NCBI GenBank assembly: GCA_947488935.1
Contig: CANLBN010000001.1
Span: forward strand, 248,001-312,000
Source: an uncultured Pseudomonadales bacterium
GTDB taxonomy: Bacteria; Pseudomonadota; Gammaproteobacteria; Pseudomonadales; Cellvibrionaceae
Reading direction: 5' to 3'
DNA length: 64,000 nt
Each line of letters starts with the position of its first letter. Within the stretch, counting starts at the first letter, position 1. The notes beneath the pieces are model-generated. The model had not been told where the DNA came from and did no database searches. It worked only from the letters and a program-made list of their open reading frames with translations. This document shows positions 15,634-24,955 of the stretch, piece by piece. Position numbers and translations under genes: made by a program.

Positions 15634-17994
15634 ATGAGCAAAACAATTAAAACTATCAGCATAGTAGCTTCCCTCTTAATTGCACTTGTCATTGCTGGTA
15701 TTTTACTACTACCTAAACTCATCAATGCCGATGCCTTTAAACAGCAAATTACGCAGCAGGTAGAGCAGAAAACAGGCCAAAAACTAGAGATAAGTGGTGA
15801 TATCAAACTCTCTTTATTCCCATGGCTGAGCCTAAAAACTGGTGAGATTAGGCTTTCTCAACCAGCAGGTATCACGCCGAACATCAATGCCGACAAACCA
15901 TTGTTACAGGTTACTAACGCACAGCTTGGCATTAAATTATTGCCACTGTTACAAAATAAATTCGAGCTTGGCAAAATAGTCTTAACAAAACCACAACTAC
16001 ATTTTGTCACTGCAAAAGATGGCTCTACCAGTTTGACGGGTATTCAAAAGGTCTCGGGTAGCTCATCGAGCGCAGTCCTAAATACACCATCAACCGCTCC
16101 TTCTACTCAGGCTCCCACGGTTAATGGTGCAAGCTCAGCCCTTGGGGCTATTGCCATTAGTGGCATATCCATCATAGATGGTGACTTTATTTTTGAAGAT
16201 CAGTCAAAAAATACATTTTATCAGCTTAGCAGGCTTGAGATCGAAGCCGGTAATATATCACCACTTAAACCAACGCCCATTAAAATGTCAGGCTTGGTCG
16301 TCACAAATAACGATACAAGTAATGACCAGACCGAGGTTTTCAATGTAGCACTGGAGTCTCAAATCTCTTACAGTGGCGATTTATCTTCAGTCAATTTACA
16401 GCAACTTAAGGCAACAATTATTGCGGCTAGCCAATCTCAGGTAGCCGACATACAAAAAGTAAGCACTAGCATAGCCGAGCTGAACTTTAATCAACAAACC
16501 CAAGCGCTTGATATTCAAGACTTAGATTTAGCAATTGATAAGGGCAAACTATCACCTAGTTTATCAATTCCTTCTATTGCGGTTATTTTAAGCCAACACA
16601 AAACATCAGCAATAGATTTTCGCTTAGAAGAAAAGAACCTTGAGTTAAAAACTCGTGGTTCCATTAGGCTGCAGGATTGGAATAAAGGCCTAATCTTTAA
16701 AGGGCGTATTACTAGTGAAGACTTCTCGCCTAAGAAACTCCTCGAATTTTTAGAGATAGATTACACCCCAACAGATCAAACGGTATTAAATAACGTTAAA
16801 TTTAGCACTGACTTTACCGGTAGTGCCCATGGCCTGTCTTTGCGCAACATCGACTTTGCCATTGACGATAGCTTATTAATTGGCGATGTATCTTTAATGA
16901 ATTTTGAAGACCCGCACTATATGTTTGATCTGGACCTCAACGAAATAAATATTGACCGCTACGCACCCCTTGATACTAGTGCAGCAAATACGACTGGCTC
17001 TAGCTCTGCCCCTGCAAGCCCTAACCAAAATAGTACAGCCCAAAACAACGATACCGGCTTAGCTATTGTTGCACCACTACCCCTGTTCAAAAAAATTCAA
17101 GCCAACGGAATGTTTAGAACAACTAGCTTACAAGCTAACGGCGCAAAGCTTTCTCAGATTGTTGTTGATGTAAAATCAAAAGACAAAAAGGTTGTCATTA
17201 AGCCTAAAGCTAAATTATATGATGGCCAAATGAACGGCATCATTACCTTTGTCGATAAAGGCGATACGTCGACCTTACATATTGAACAAACATTGCAGGA
17301 CGTTAATTTTGGCCCACTACTACAAGATACTGACGTTACTGACCAGATCGCCGGTAAAGGCACTGCAAAAACTGACATTATGTTTACAGAGAAAAATGGC
17401 AAACAGACCAATAATGGGACTATTGCCGTTTCGGTTTTAGACGGCGCATTAAAAGATATTGACGTTAAACAAATCTTAGACGAAGCCCAAGACAATTTTG
17501 ACTCGCTACGCGGAAAAGAAGTTAAAAAGAAACCAGATGAAAATCTAGAGACACGATTTGCACAAATGAATGCAACGCTCAATTTAAACAACAACGTTAT
17601 TACTAACGATGACCTTAATATTAAAGCACCCGCATTTAGAATTGGCGGTAAAGGGGCGATTAACCTCACCCCCAAAACATTGGACTATGCGACATCGGTG
17701 GTAGTGGTCAACACCAACGATGGCCAAGGCGGCAAAGCACGCGAAGACTTAAGAGGCTTGAGTATTCCCGTACGCTTTTATGGAGATATTACCTCCCCCG
17801 AATACAAAATAGATTTTAGAGCCCTACTAAAAGAAAACAGCAAACGCGAACTCGATAGAAAAAAAGAAGAGCTTCGCCAAAAAGCCGCTGAAAAACTCGG
17901 CCTGACAAACAAAGAAGACCCCGAGGCTCCAAAGGACTTAGAGACAGAGCTTAAAGAACAGGTTATCGAAAAGTTATTTGAAAAGCTCTTTTAA
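15634..17994 (+). CDS. AsmA family protein
   Basis: A 786-residue AsmA-like protein. An N-terminal transmembrane helix (about residues 8-27) anchors a long periplasmic part. The opening FKQQITQQVEQKTGQKLEIS and LSLFPWLSLKTGEIRLSQP is characteristic of AsmA. The C-terminal AsmA_2 part includes GKGTAKTDIMFTEKNG and YATSVVVVNTNDGQGG. Proteins of this group belong to the bridge-like lipid-transfer superfamily and affect outer-membrane lipid balance. The tail is highly charged (KKEELRQKAAEKLGL). Serine/threonine-rich linkers near 140-170 and 450-470 separate domains. It is divergent from hisB. Confidence 0.9.
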   Translation: MSKTIKTISIVASLLIALVIAGILLLPKLINADAFKQQITQQVEQKTGQKLEISGDIKLSLFPWLSLKTGEIRLSQPAGITPNINADKPLLQVTNAQLGIKLLPLLQNKFELGKIVLTKPQLHFVTAKDGSTSLTGIQKVSGSSSSAVLNTPSTAPSTQAPTVNGASSALGAIAISGISIIDGDFIFEDQSKNTFYQLSRLEIEAGNISPLKPTPIKMSGLVVTNNDTSNDQTEVFNVALESQISYSGDLSSVNLQQLKATIIAASQSQVADIQKVSTSIAELNFNQQTQALDIQDLDLAIDKGKLSPSLSIPSIAVILSQHKTSAIDFRLEEKNLELKTRGSIRLQDWNKGLIFKGRITSEDFSPKKLLEFLEIDYTPTDQTVLNNVKFSTDFTGSAHGLSLRNIDFAIDDSLLIGDVSLMNFEDPHYMFDLDLNEINIDRYAPLDTSAANTTGSSSAPASPNQNSTAQNNDTGLAIVAPLPLFKKIQANGMFRTTSLQANGAKLSQIVVDVKSKDKKVVIKPKAKLYDGQMNGIITFVDKGDTSTLHIEQTLQDVNFGPLLQDTDVTDQIAGKGTAKTDIMFTEKNGKQTNNGTIAVSVLDGALKDIDVKQILDEAQDNFDSLRGKEVKKKPDENLETRFAQMNATLNLNNNVITNDDLNIKAPAFRIGGKGAINLTPKTLDYATSVVVVNTNDGQGGKAREDLRGLSIPVRFYGDITSPEYKIDFRALLKENSKRELDRKKEELRQKAAEKLGLTNKEDPEAPKDLETELKEQVIEKLFEKLF

Positions 17995-18019
17995 AAATAT
18001 TAAAAGAGCCTAAGGCCAC

Positions 18020-19153
18020 TTACGTATCGAACGGTAAGTAGTGATCGCCATACAAGGCCAATAAGGTTTTATTTAAAGCCGCACGCAAACCCTCAAGGGA
18101 GCTTTCACAAACAGTTACATGGCCTAACTTTCTTCGCGCACGCGCCTGCTTACCATAGTCGTGATAAAAATAATTATCTTCCGAGAAATCCTCTGGGTTT
18201 CCATGCTCACCTAGCATATTCACTAAACCAGCAAAGTTGCTAATAGCTGTATCGCCTAGAGGCAAATCGGCAATTGCGCGGCAATGGTTCTCGAATTGGC
18301 TCGTTGCACTACCCTCTATCGTCCAGTGGCCAGAGTTATGAACACGTGGGGCAAGCTCATTAACCACAATGCCCGTATCTGTCTCGAAGCACTCCATGGT
18401 TAACACACCGACATAATCCATTTTTGTTAATAGTCGCTGCATAAAATCGAATGCTTGCTGTTCAAGTGCTGGCGATGTTTGTGGTGCGGGGGCAATAGTG
18501 GCAATTAATACACCCTCTTCGTGTCGGTTCTCCATCATCGGGTACAACACGACAGAACCATCGGCACGGCGTGCTGCAATAACCGAGACCTCTCTATGAT
18601 AAGGCACATGCTTTTCGGCAATTAAAGATACACCACTTGCGATAGCATCAATCAAACCTGGCTGCTCAATATCGCCTTGGTTTTTTAGTCGCCATTGATG
18701 GTAACCATCGTAACCCGACTCGGCCGCTTTAATATAAATAGGAAAACCAAAAGACTCGGTTAATGCTAATAGCTGCTCTCGCGAAGAAATGATCTCAAAG
18801 TCTGCGGTTGGAATGCCGCATTCACGAATGTAGTTTTTTTCGCGGATACGATTTTGCGCAATTTTAATAGAGTCGTTACAAGGATAAACCATCGTCAATT
18901 GCTTGAGTGCTTTTAACAGCTCAGCATCGACCATCTCTTTTTCGACAGTAATGATATTGGGTTTACCCAAAGCCGTGAATAAATCGTCGGCCGATTGGCC
19001 TTTATGGTTAACAACAACATTACCTAAATTATCCACACATCGCGTATCTTCACCAACATCTGCAATAAATGAAAAGGTGAGGCCAAGTTTTATGCCAGCT
19101 TGCGCGGTCATTTGAGCTAACTGACCACAGCCAAAAATCGCAATGTGCTTCAT
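18020..19153 (-). CDS. purK: PurK, 5-(carboxyamino)imidazole ribonucleotide synthase
   Basis: A 377-residue ATP-grasp enzyme that makes N5-CAIR from AIR, bicarbonate and ATP in purine synthesis. The N-terminal IAIFGCGQLAQM is the usual opening. ATP-grasp features are FPIYIKAAESGYDGYHQWRL, the loop EKHVPYHREVSVI and the metal-binding EMAPRVHNSGH-like sequence NELAPRVHNSGHWTI. It lies 60 bases downstream of purE on the same strand, so the two form a purEK operon. Confidence 0.95.
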   Translation of the reverse strand: MKHIAIFGCGQLAQMTAQAGIKLGLTFSFIADVGEDTRCVDNLGNVVVNHKGQSADDLFTALGKPNIITVEKEMVDAELLKALKQLTMVYPCNDSIKIAQNRIREKNYIRECGIPTADFEIISSREQLLALTESFGFPIYIKAAESGYDGYHQWRLKNQGDIEQPGLIDAIASGVSLIAEKHVPYHREVSVIAARRADGSVVLYPMMENRHEEGVLIATIAPAPQTSPALEQQAFDFMQRLLTKMDYVGVLTMECFETDTGIVVNELAPRVHNSGHWTIEGSATSQFENHCRAIADLPLGDTAISNFAGLVNMLGEHGNPEDFSEDNYFYHDYGKQARARRKLGHVTVCESSLEGLRAALNKTLLALYGDHYLPFDT

Positions 19154-19213
19154 ATCGTTTATAAATTCACTCAGGCTTGTTACTAAAAGTTAAGACAATT
19201 ATCGTTTATTAGA

Positions 19214-19693
19214 TTATTCGACAGACCAAGGCACAGAGTCGGTTTGCGCTTCTCGAAACGCTTTAAGACGCTCGGTTAACGCTGTATCGCTCAAGGCAAT
19301 CATTTGCGCTGCCATAAGGCCTGCATTATAAGCCCCCGCCTCACCGATCGCCTGCGTTGCTACAGCAACCCCACGGGGCATTTGCACAATAGAGAGCAAA
19401 CTATCCATACCTTTTAACTGTTTACTGCTAACTGGCACACCAACAACGGGCAAATGGGTCAATGCAGCCGCCATACCGGGCAAATGAGCAGCACCACCGG
19501 CACCAGCAATAATAACTTTTATACCACGCGAATCGGCACTTTTTGTGAATTCAACTAAGCGCTCTGGAGTACGATGCGCCGAGACGACATTGGTCTCGTA
19601 GGCAATGCCGAGCTTATCTAACACACCCGCAGCCTCAGACATTGTCGGCCAATCGGACCGTGAACCCATAATAATGCTAACAATTGCACTCAT
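19214..19693 (-). CDS. purE: PurE, N5-CAIR mutase
   Basis: A 159-residue class I PurE that converts N5-CAIR to CAIR with PurK's product. Family signatures are [27 protein letters not shown] (catalytic His), [14 protein letters not shown] and [16 protein letters not shown] chose the ATG at 19693 ([10 protein letters not shown]) because GAGATAG precedes it and the length then fits the family. A start 7 codons upstream is possible. First gene of purEK. Confidence 0.95.
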   Translation of the reverse strand: MSAIVSIIMGSRSDWPTMSEAAGVLDKLGIAYETNVVSAHRTPERLVEFTKSADSRGIKVIIAGAGGAAHLPGMAAALTHLPVVGVPVSSKQLKGMDSLLSIVQMPRGVAVATQAIGEAGAYNAGLMAAQMIALSDTALTERLKAFREAQTDSVPWSVE

Positions 19694-19952
19694 AGTATCT
19701 ATCTCTACAGCCATGCTATTCCACGGGCAAAGGTTACTATTAAAAGCAACTAGACGCTCGATAAAGGATAAAACAGCTTGATATTGAAAAAGGGCGGGAT
19801 TGTATCAATTGTTTAGTAAATAGGCCACTACCGCTAAAAAATGATCATTTTCCCTATAGCTTCATTTTGTCCTAGAGGCTAGCAATACAATATAAGCATG
19901 GATTGCATATACCAATAAATACAACGACATTATTGCTCGGCAACTTATAGTA

Positions 19953-20189
19953 TTAGTTAGAATGACTACCGTCACATAAAGGCTGGCTTTTAGTGGCTTT
20001 ACAGCCACAGAAAAAGACTTTTTTAGACTCACTTGCCGTGTACTGTACCGGCTGAAAATCAGTGCCGTTATGAGCACCATCGCAAAAGGGCTGGTTTTGG
20101 CTTAAACCACAGCTACACCAAAAATAAGATTTACCCTCCTCTACATCAATAGCATAAGGTGTATCCGATACTCGCTTGGCTTCACTCAT
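19953..20189 (-). CDS. tandem CDGSH iron-sulfur protein
   Basis: A 78-residue protein with two CDGSH zinc-finger-type motifs, CSCGLSQNQPFCDGAH and CGCKATKSQPLCDGSH. Each provides the three Cys and one His that hold a [2Fe-2S] cluster. The length and the doubled motif fit the small bacterial CDGSH proteins, thought to take part in redox or iron-sulfur handling in the cytoplasm. I chose the second ATG (20189) because GGAG stands 8 bases upstream; an ATG two codons earlier is too close. It stands alone between purE and the diguanylate cyclase gene. Confidence 0.9.
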   Translation of the reverse strand: MSEAKRVSDTPYAIDVEEGKSYFWCSCGLSQNQPFCDGAHNGTDFQPVQYTASESKKVFFCGCKATKSQPLCDGSHSN

Positions 20190-20432
20190 AGCCATCTCTC
20201 CACGTAGTTATTATTAAAAGTCGTTATTAAAAATCGTATTGATGGCCTCATCTTAGCAGTGGAATACCATTTATAACCGTTGATTTTATTTATTGCACTG
20301 ATCGGCCTTTTCGATAGCCCTTAAGCATTTTTCTCTAATTATTAACAAAGGCCCTAACCACAAGCAAACTCAGCAATAGTAGCTATACTTTTTATACGCA
20401 CCACAATATTTTAGATTAATAGGTTTGAGCTT

Positions 20433-22133
20433 TTGAAAATTCAGCATAAATTGGTTGTTATCCCTCTCACAGTCATGCTCTTGGTTAGCACGATAACGTT
20501 TGTCATTGTGGAGAGGTATCTTGAGTCCCAACTGATTAAACGAAACATTGCCGAGTTGACAGTACTTGCTAATGCCTCGCTAGAATCCGTCAGAACCCTA
20601 GAAACAATAGGTACTCCAAGCGATATTGCCCACTCATTTCAGCGGCTAGCCGAAAACTTCTCTCACGCAGGTAACTTTCGCACAACCTACATTGATGCCA
20701 ACGGCAGAGTGCTTGGGGATTCTGATATTAGTTTCGAGCAGTTAAAGCATATTGAAAATCATGCAACCAAGGAAGAAATCAAACTTGCCTTGGACAAAGG
20801 CCAAGGAATCACCGAACGTTATAGCTCTACGCTGGGCAGGTCCATGCTTTATGTTGCCGTACGCACCAGCGAGGCACATTTTACAGACAGTAACTCGCAC
20901 CTTGCCCACCCTATTATCGCTCGTATTGCTCGCCCCACTGCATCTATTAACGTTGCCATTAATAAATTGAGGGGGACTTTATTTTTAACTGGCGTATTAA
21001 GTCTTTTTGCAGTGCTAACACTCAGTTTATTTGGTGCGAAAACATTAAATAAAAGTGTAGAGCACAGCAAACAATTACTTGAGCAAAGAGTTATCGATAG
21101 AACGACTGAAATATCAATACTACAAAGTTTTAGTGGATTACTTAATGCCTGCTCTACATTCGATGAAGCAGGAGAAGTAATGAATAATGTAATACCCAAA
21201 TTACTCCCTGGATTTAAAGGCTCTATCTCTATTATAAAATCTTCTCGCAACCGATTGGATCATATAACGAGTTGGGGAGGAGACTGGACAGGAGCTGACC
21301 GGTTTTCGCCAAAAGAATGTTGGTCACTTCGTAAGGGGCACCCGCATATTTCTACCGAATTTGGCATTCAAACCATTTGCCAACATTGGGAAGAAAAACC
21401 AAGCGAGCAAACTTTGTGTATACCGCTCTTAGCACAAGGAGAAACGATTGGTGTACTGCATTTTGTTGTGCCATTTGATACCGATCTCCATGAAAAACAA
21501 GATTTGTATAACGCTATTGCAGAACAAACGGGCTTAACACTTGCTAATATTCAGCTACAAGATGATTTGCATGAACAGGCCATACGCGACCCCTTAACAG
21601 GGTTATTTAACAGGCGCTATATGCTCGAAGCGCTCGACCAAGCCCAGAGCCGTGCAGAACGCAATAGCTCTGAGATCTCTATTATTATGATGGATCTCGA
21701 TCACTTTAAACTCTTCAATGACAACTTTGGTCACGATGCAGGGGACCATGTGTTAAAAGCTGTCTCAAAAGTATTAAAGGATTCTTTGCGCCAAGAAGAC
21801 ATACCCTGTCGTTATGGGGGTGAAGAATTTTGCATTGTCTGCCCAGAAACCACAAAAGAACAAGTCATACCTATTGCTGAGCGTATTAACAAAGGAATTC
21901 GCGCGCTAGATTTAAATATAAATCAACTATCATTAGGGACGGTAACAACATCCATAGGTATTGCAGTTTATCCAAAGCAAGCAGCAAGCGTCGACGATAC
22001 AATTAAAGTCGCCGACGAAGCACTATACCTAGCAAAGAAAAACGGGCGTGATCGCATAGAAGTATTTCAAAGTGGCGATAAAAAAACAGAGGCAAAAGTA
22101 GAAATACCCACATCAAATATCAAGAGCATTTAA
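20433..22133 (+). CDS. membrane diguanylate cyclase with GAF domain
   Basis: A 566-residue inner-membrane protein that should make c-di-GMP. It starts with a transmembrane helix (about 8-26), then has a periplasmic sensor of about 150 residues, a second helix (about 184-204), a short coiled linker, a GAF domain (about 228-375) and a C-terminal GGDEF domain. The active site is GGEEF (about residue 461). RQED five residues before it is a product-inhibition I-site of the RxxD type. DPLTGLFNRRYM opens the domain. The start appears to be TTG at 20433 with only a weak upstream TAGG. The signal sensed is unknown. Confidence 0.92.
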   Translation: MKIQHKLVVIPLTVMLLVSTITFVIVERYLESQLIKRNIAELTVLANASLESVRTLETIGTPSDIAHSFQRLAENFSHAGNFRTTYIDANGRVLGDSDISFEQLKHIENHATKEEIKLALDKGQGITERYSSTLGRSMLYVAVRTSEAHFTDSNSHLAHPIIARIARPTASINVAINKLRGTLFLTGVLSLFAVLTLSLFGAKTLNKSVEHSKQLLEQRVIDRTTEISILQSFSGLLNACSTFDEAGEVMNNVIPKLLPGFKGSISIIKSSRNRLDHITSWGGDWTGADRFSPKECWSLRKGHPHISTEFGIQTICQHWEEKPSEQTLCIPLLAQGETIGVLHFVVPFDTDLHEKQDLYNAIAEQTGLTLANIQLQDDLHEQAIRDPLTGLFNRRYMLEALDQAQSRAERNSSEISIIMMDLDHFKLFNDNFGHDAGDHVLKAVSKVLKDSLRQEDIPCRYGGEEFCIVCPETTKEQVIPIAERINKGIRALDLNINQLSLGTVTTSIGIAVYPKQAASVDDTIKVADEALYLAKKNGRDRIEVFQSGDKKTEAKVEIPTSNIKSI

Positions 22134-22273
22134 TCTGTTCGTACTAGACTTTACGACTCAATTATATTCATGTGGAAAATCGAACGAGCATTGGCTTGAG
22201 CAAAGCAACACGCGCTGCAACCTCGTTGGACTCACGCATAAAATATAGCGGTCTTTACTACCGTTAAATTTTT

Positions 22274-23233
22274 TTATTGCGTTAATCGACCATTTCGATA
22301 ATCGTCAAAAGCCTGCTCTAATTCTTGCCGAGAATTCATCACAAAAGGGCCTGCACGCGCAATTGGCTCCCCTAATGGCACGGCACCAATCAATAGCACA
22401 CCCGCCACATTACTTTCTAATGGTGTGTCATCACAACTACCCTTATTTTTAATCAGTAAAGAATCAAAGCCGTCGCTGGCTGCTATTTCACTACTGGCAC
22501 TCAACCTAGCTAACTGTTGCGTTTTAATAGTGATGCCATTCATATCAACACGCCCCTCATAAACATAGGCAACCACAGCCTGCTCTCGTGGTATATTCAG
22601 CCTCAACGTATCACCTTGTGCCACATGAATATCGAGCATTAATGGCTTAGTCACTATATTGTTAACAGCACCTTTTGTAACATCTATTGCAGAATTTTCC
22701 TTAAGGAATTGTGGCTCGCTATTTTCATCATTATCTTTACTACCGTCATGAATATAGTCACCTGCCAATACACGAATAGTACTTACACCTAACCTACCCA
22801 CACTAAGCTCCGGTATGGCTTGAGAGCTTATCTCTTGATAACGCGGTGGGCGCATTTTGTCGCTCGCGGGTAAATTTACCCAAAGCTGAAACCCCCACAA
22901 GCGCCCCGCCTTTTGCTCTGGCATTTCTGAGTGGATAATGCCGGAGCCTGCTGTCATCCACTGGATGTCACCCGGACCAATAACACCCTCATTACCTACA
23001 CTATCTTTATGGCGCATTTGCCCCTCTAACATATAGGTAACTGTTTCAAAGCCACGATGAGGGTGTGACGGAAACCCACCAATATAATCAGTGGCATCGT
23101 CACTTTTTATTTCATCCAATAATAAAAAGGGGTCGACGTCTGTTAGCTCATGATTACCAATACTTCTAAAAATACTAACCCCGTCACCATCCTGCGAGGC
23201 TTGCGCATTAATAATTTTCTCGACTTGTCTCAT
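22274..23233 (-). CDS. pirin family protein
   Basis: A 319-residue bicupin of the pirin family, cytoplasmic. The metal-binding site of the N-terminal cupin is seen in FPSHPHRGFETVTYML (two His), H75-type in GQMRHKDS, and HSEMP (Glu/His region near residue 101). Some pirins are quercetinases; others are redox sensors. It is the last of three co-directional genes (DoxX, GHR, pirin). Spacing to the GHR gene is 27 bases. In E. coli a pirin gene (yhaK) sits next to yhaJ, whose LysR product resembles the regulator here. A role in handling quinones or aromatics is inferred from this context. Confidence 0.92.
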   Translation of the reverse strand: MRQVEKIINAQASQDGDGVSIFRSIGNHELTDVDPFLLLDEIKSDDATDYIGGFPSHPHRGFETVTYMLEGQMRHKDSVGNEGVIGPGDIQWMTAGSGIIHSEMPEQKAGRLWGFQLWVNLPASDKMRPPRYQEISSQAIPELSVGRLGVSTIRVLAGDYIHDGSKDNDENSEPQFLKENSAIDVTKGAVNNIVTKPLMLDIHVAQGDTLRLNIPREQAVVAYVYEGRVDMNGITIKTQQLARLSASSEIAASDGFDSLLIKNKGSCDDTPLESNVAGVLLIGAVPLGEPIARAGPFVMNSRQELEQAFDDYRNGRLTQ

Positions 23234-23260
23234 AAGTTTAACCCTCTTAATACTAACGAC

Positions 23261-24277
23261 TTATTTGCGCCCATGAGGCAACTCAAGATCAAGCGCTGGC
23301 CCTAGCGGGACAACACGCGTTGGGTTAATCGTATCGTGGCTATAGTAGTAATGTCGCTTTATATGCTCAAAATTAACGGTATCTTTTATACCCGGATATT
23401 GATACAACTCTCTCAAATAACCCGATAGGTTTTTATAATCACTAATTCGTTTTAAGTTACATTTAAAATGACCTACGTAGACAGCATCGAAGCGTACTAA
23501 CGTTGTAAACAAGCGCCAATCAGCCTCGGTAATATTTTCATCGATTAAGTAGCGGCTATTACTCAAACGCTCATCCAAAATATCTAAGGTATCAAATAAT
23601 TTTTTAAATGCTTTTTCGTAAGCAACTTGGGTAGTTGCAAAACCCGTGCGATAAACACCATTATTAACACCGTCGTACACTAGTGCGTTTATTTCATCAA
23701 TAGCTTCGCGATTTTGCTCTGGATAATAGTCATCATAATTATTAGTGAGCCCATTAAACGCCGAGTTAAACATACGAATAATTTCTGAGGATTCATTACT
23801 CACAATACGCTGTTCTTTTTTATCCCACAAAATAGGCACAGTGACTCGACCAGAGTACTCAGGGTTATTACGCGTATAAATTTGATAAACATAATCACTG
23901 CCAAATAAGTCATCTCCTGTTGCTGCGGCATTTTTCTCACTATCTTCTTTTTCAAAAGTCCAGCCATGACCCAACATATCTGGGTGCACAACCGAGACAC
24001 TAATCAAATCTTTTAAGCCTTTTAGCTCTCTAAAAATAAGCGTTCTATGTGCCCAAGGACAAGCAAGCGATACATATAAATGATAACGCCCTGCTTCGGC
24101 TTTAAATATTTTCATATCACTACTAGCGCTACCTTCGTGTAGGCGACTTAGTTCATCGGCTTGCCCATCGGCTGTTATCCAGTTTCGAAACTGTGCGTCT
24201 TCGCGCACAAACTCACCGCCTGATTTTTTAGTGTCATACCATTTATCGTGCCATTCACCCTTAATTAACAATCCCAT
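23261..24277 (-). CDS. glutathionyl-hydroquinone reductase (YqjG type)
   Basis: A 338-residue Xi-class glutathione transferase that reduces glutathionyl-hydroquinones. The catalytic Cys is in VSLACPWAHRTLI. The typical N-terminal block GEWHDKWYDTKKSGGEFVRE and the C-terminal LFTTLVRFDAVYVGHFKCN also fit. AGAGAGG lies 6 bases before the ATG at 24277, preferred over a GTG three bases earlier. It is between DoxX and pirin genes in one transcription unit. The same pairing (yqjF-yqjG) exists in E. coli. Confidence 0.94.
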   Translation of the reverse strand: MGLLIKGEWHDKWYDTKKSGGEFVREDAQFRNWITADGQADELSRLHEGSASSDMKIFKAEAGRYHLYVSLACPWAHRTLIFRELKGLKDLISVSVVHPDMLGHGWTFEKEDSEKNAAATGDDLFGSDYVYQIYTRNNPEYSGRVTVPILWDKKEQRIVSNESSEIIRMFNSAFNGLTNNYDDYYPEQNREAIDEINALVYDGVNNGVYRTGFATTQVAYEKAFKKLFDTLDILDERLSNSRYLIDENITEADWRLFTTLVRFDAVYVGHFKCNLKRISDYKNLSGYLRELYQYPGIKDTVNFEHIKRHYYYSHDTINPTRVVPLGPALDLELPHGRK

Positions 24278-24334
24278 CACAAACCTCTCTATTAAACATT
24301 ATTGATTTACATTTAAAATACTTATGCGTATTAA

Positions 24335-24781
24335 TCACGCTTGACCTAAGCGTCGATTAATCAAGTTATCTACCGATAATTTACCGCCACCCAATAATAA
24401 AAGCGCCACCGAACTACTAAACAGTGCAAGCGCAAACTCATAACCACCATTAGATACAAACAGACCTGCACTACCATGCACTACAACGCCAGCTACCAAC
24501 ATTGCAAAAGCAAGTGACAATGCAGCAGGTCTAACTAGCAGGCCGATAAGCAATGCCAAGCCACCAAAAAACTCTGCACTGCCTGCTAATAGCGCCATCA
24601 AAAAGCCCGGCTCCAAACCTTGAGATGCCATAAATTGCCCCGTACCCTCAAGACCATAACCACCAAACCATGCAAATAATTTTTGCGCACCGTGCGCCGT
24701 AAAGATAACGCCCAAAGGTAACCTTAATGCCAAGCTTGCCCATTGTTGTTCTGTTTTTAAAATTTTATTGATGTTCATCAT
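24335..24781 (-). CDS. DoxX family membrane protein (YqjF type)
   Basis: A 148-residue inner-membrane protein with four hydrophobic helices (about 16-34, 58-78, 82-104, 116-134). The start LRLPLGVIFTAHGAQKLFAWFGG, here given only by its positions 18-40, is typical of DoxX. It is first in the DoxX-GHR-pirin unit and diverges from the LysR gene. GAGGAAG precedes the start; the first of two adjacent ATGs is used. In E. coli yqjF responds to aromatic breakdown products such as those of dinitrotoluene through YhaJ, and a similar role is inferred. Confidence 0.9.
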   Translation of the reverse strand: MMNINKILKTEQQWASLALRLPLGVIFTAHGAQKLFAWFGGYGLEGTGQFMASQGLEPGFLMALLAGSAEFFGGLALLIGLLVRPAALSLAFAMLVAGVVVHGSAGLFVSNGGYEFALALFSSSVALLLLGGGKLSVDNLINRRLGQA

Positions 24782-24955
24782 TGCTTCCTCGTTTTCCTGA
24801 ATTTTTGTTCAATTAAATTAACGCTTATACCTAATAACTCGTTAAGCCGTATTAAGCTGTTGGAAGACACTATATCGATGGTTAATCTATTAAAAAATTG
24901 ATATATTTTGACCTTTATATTCAATTTTTTTGAACATTAATAAAAGAGTAACGCC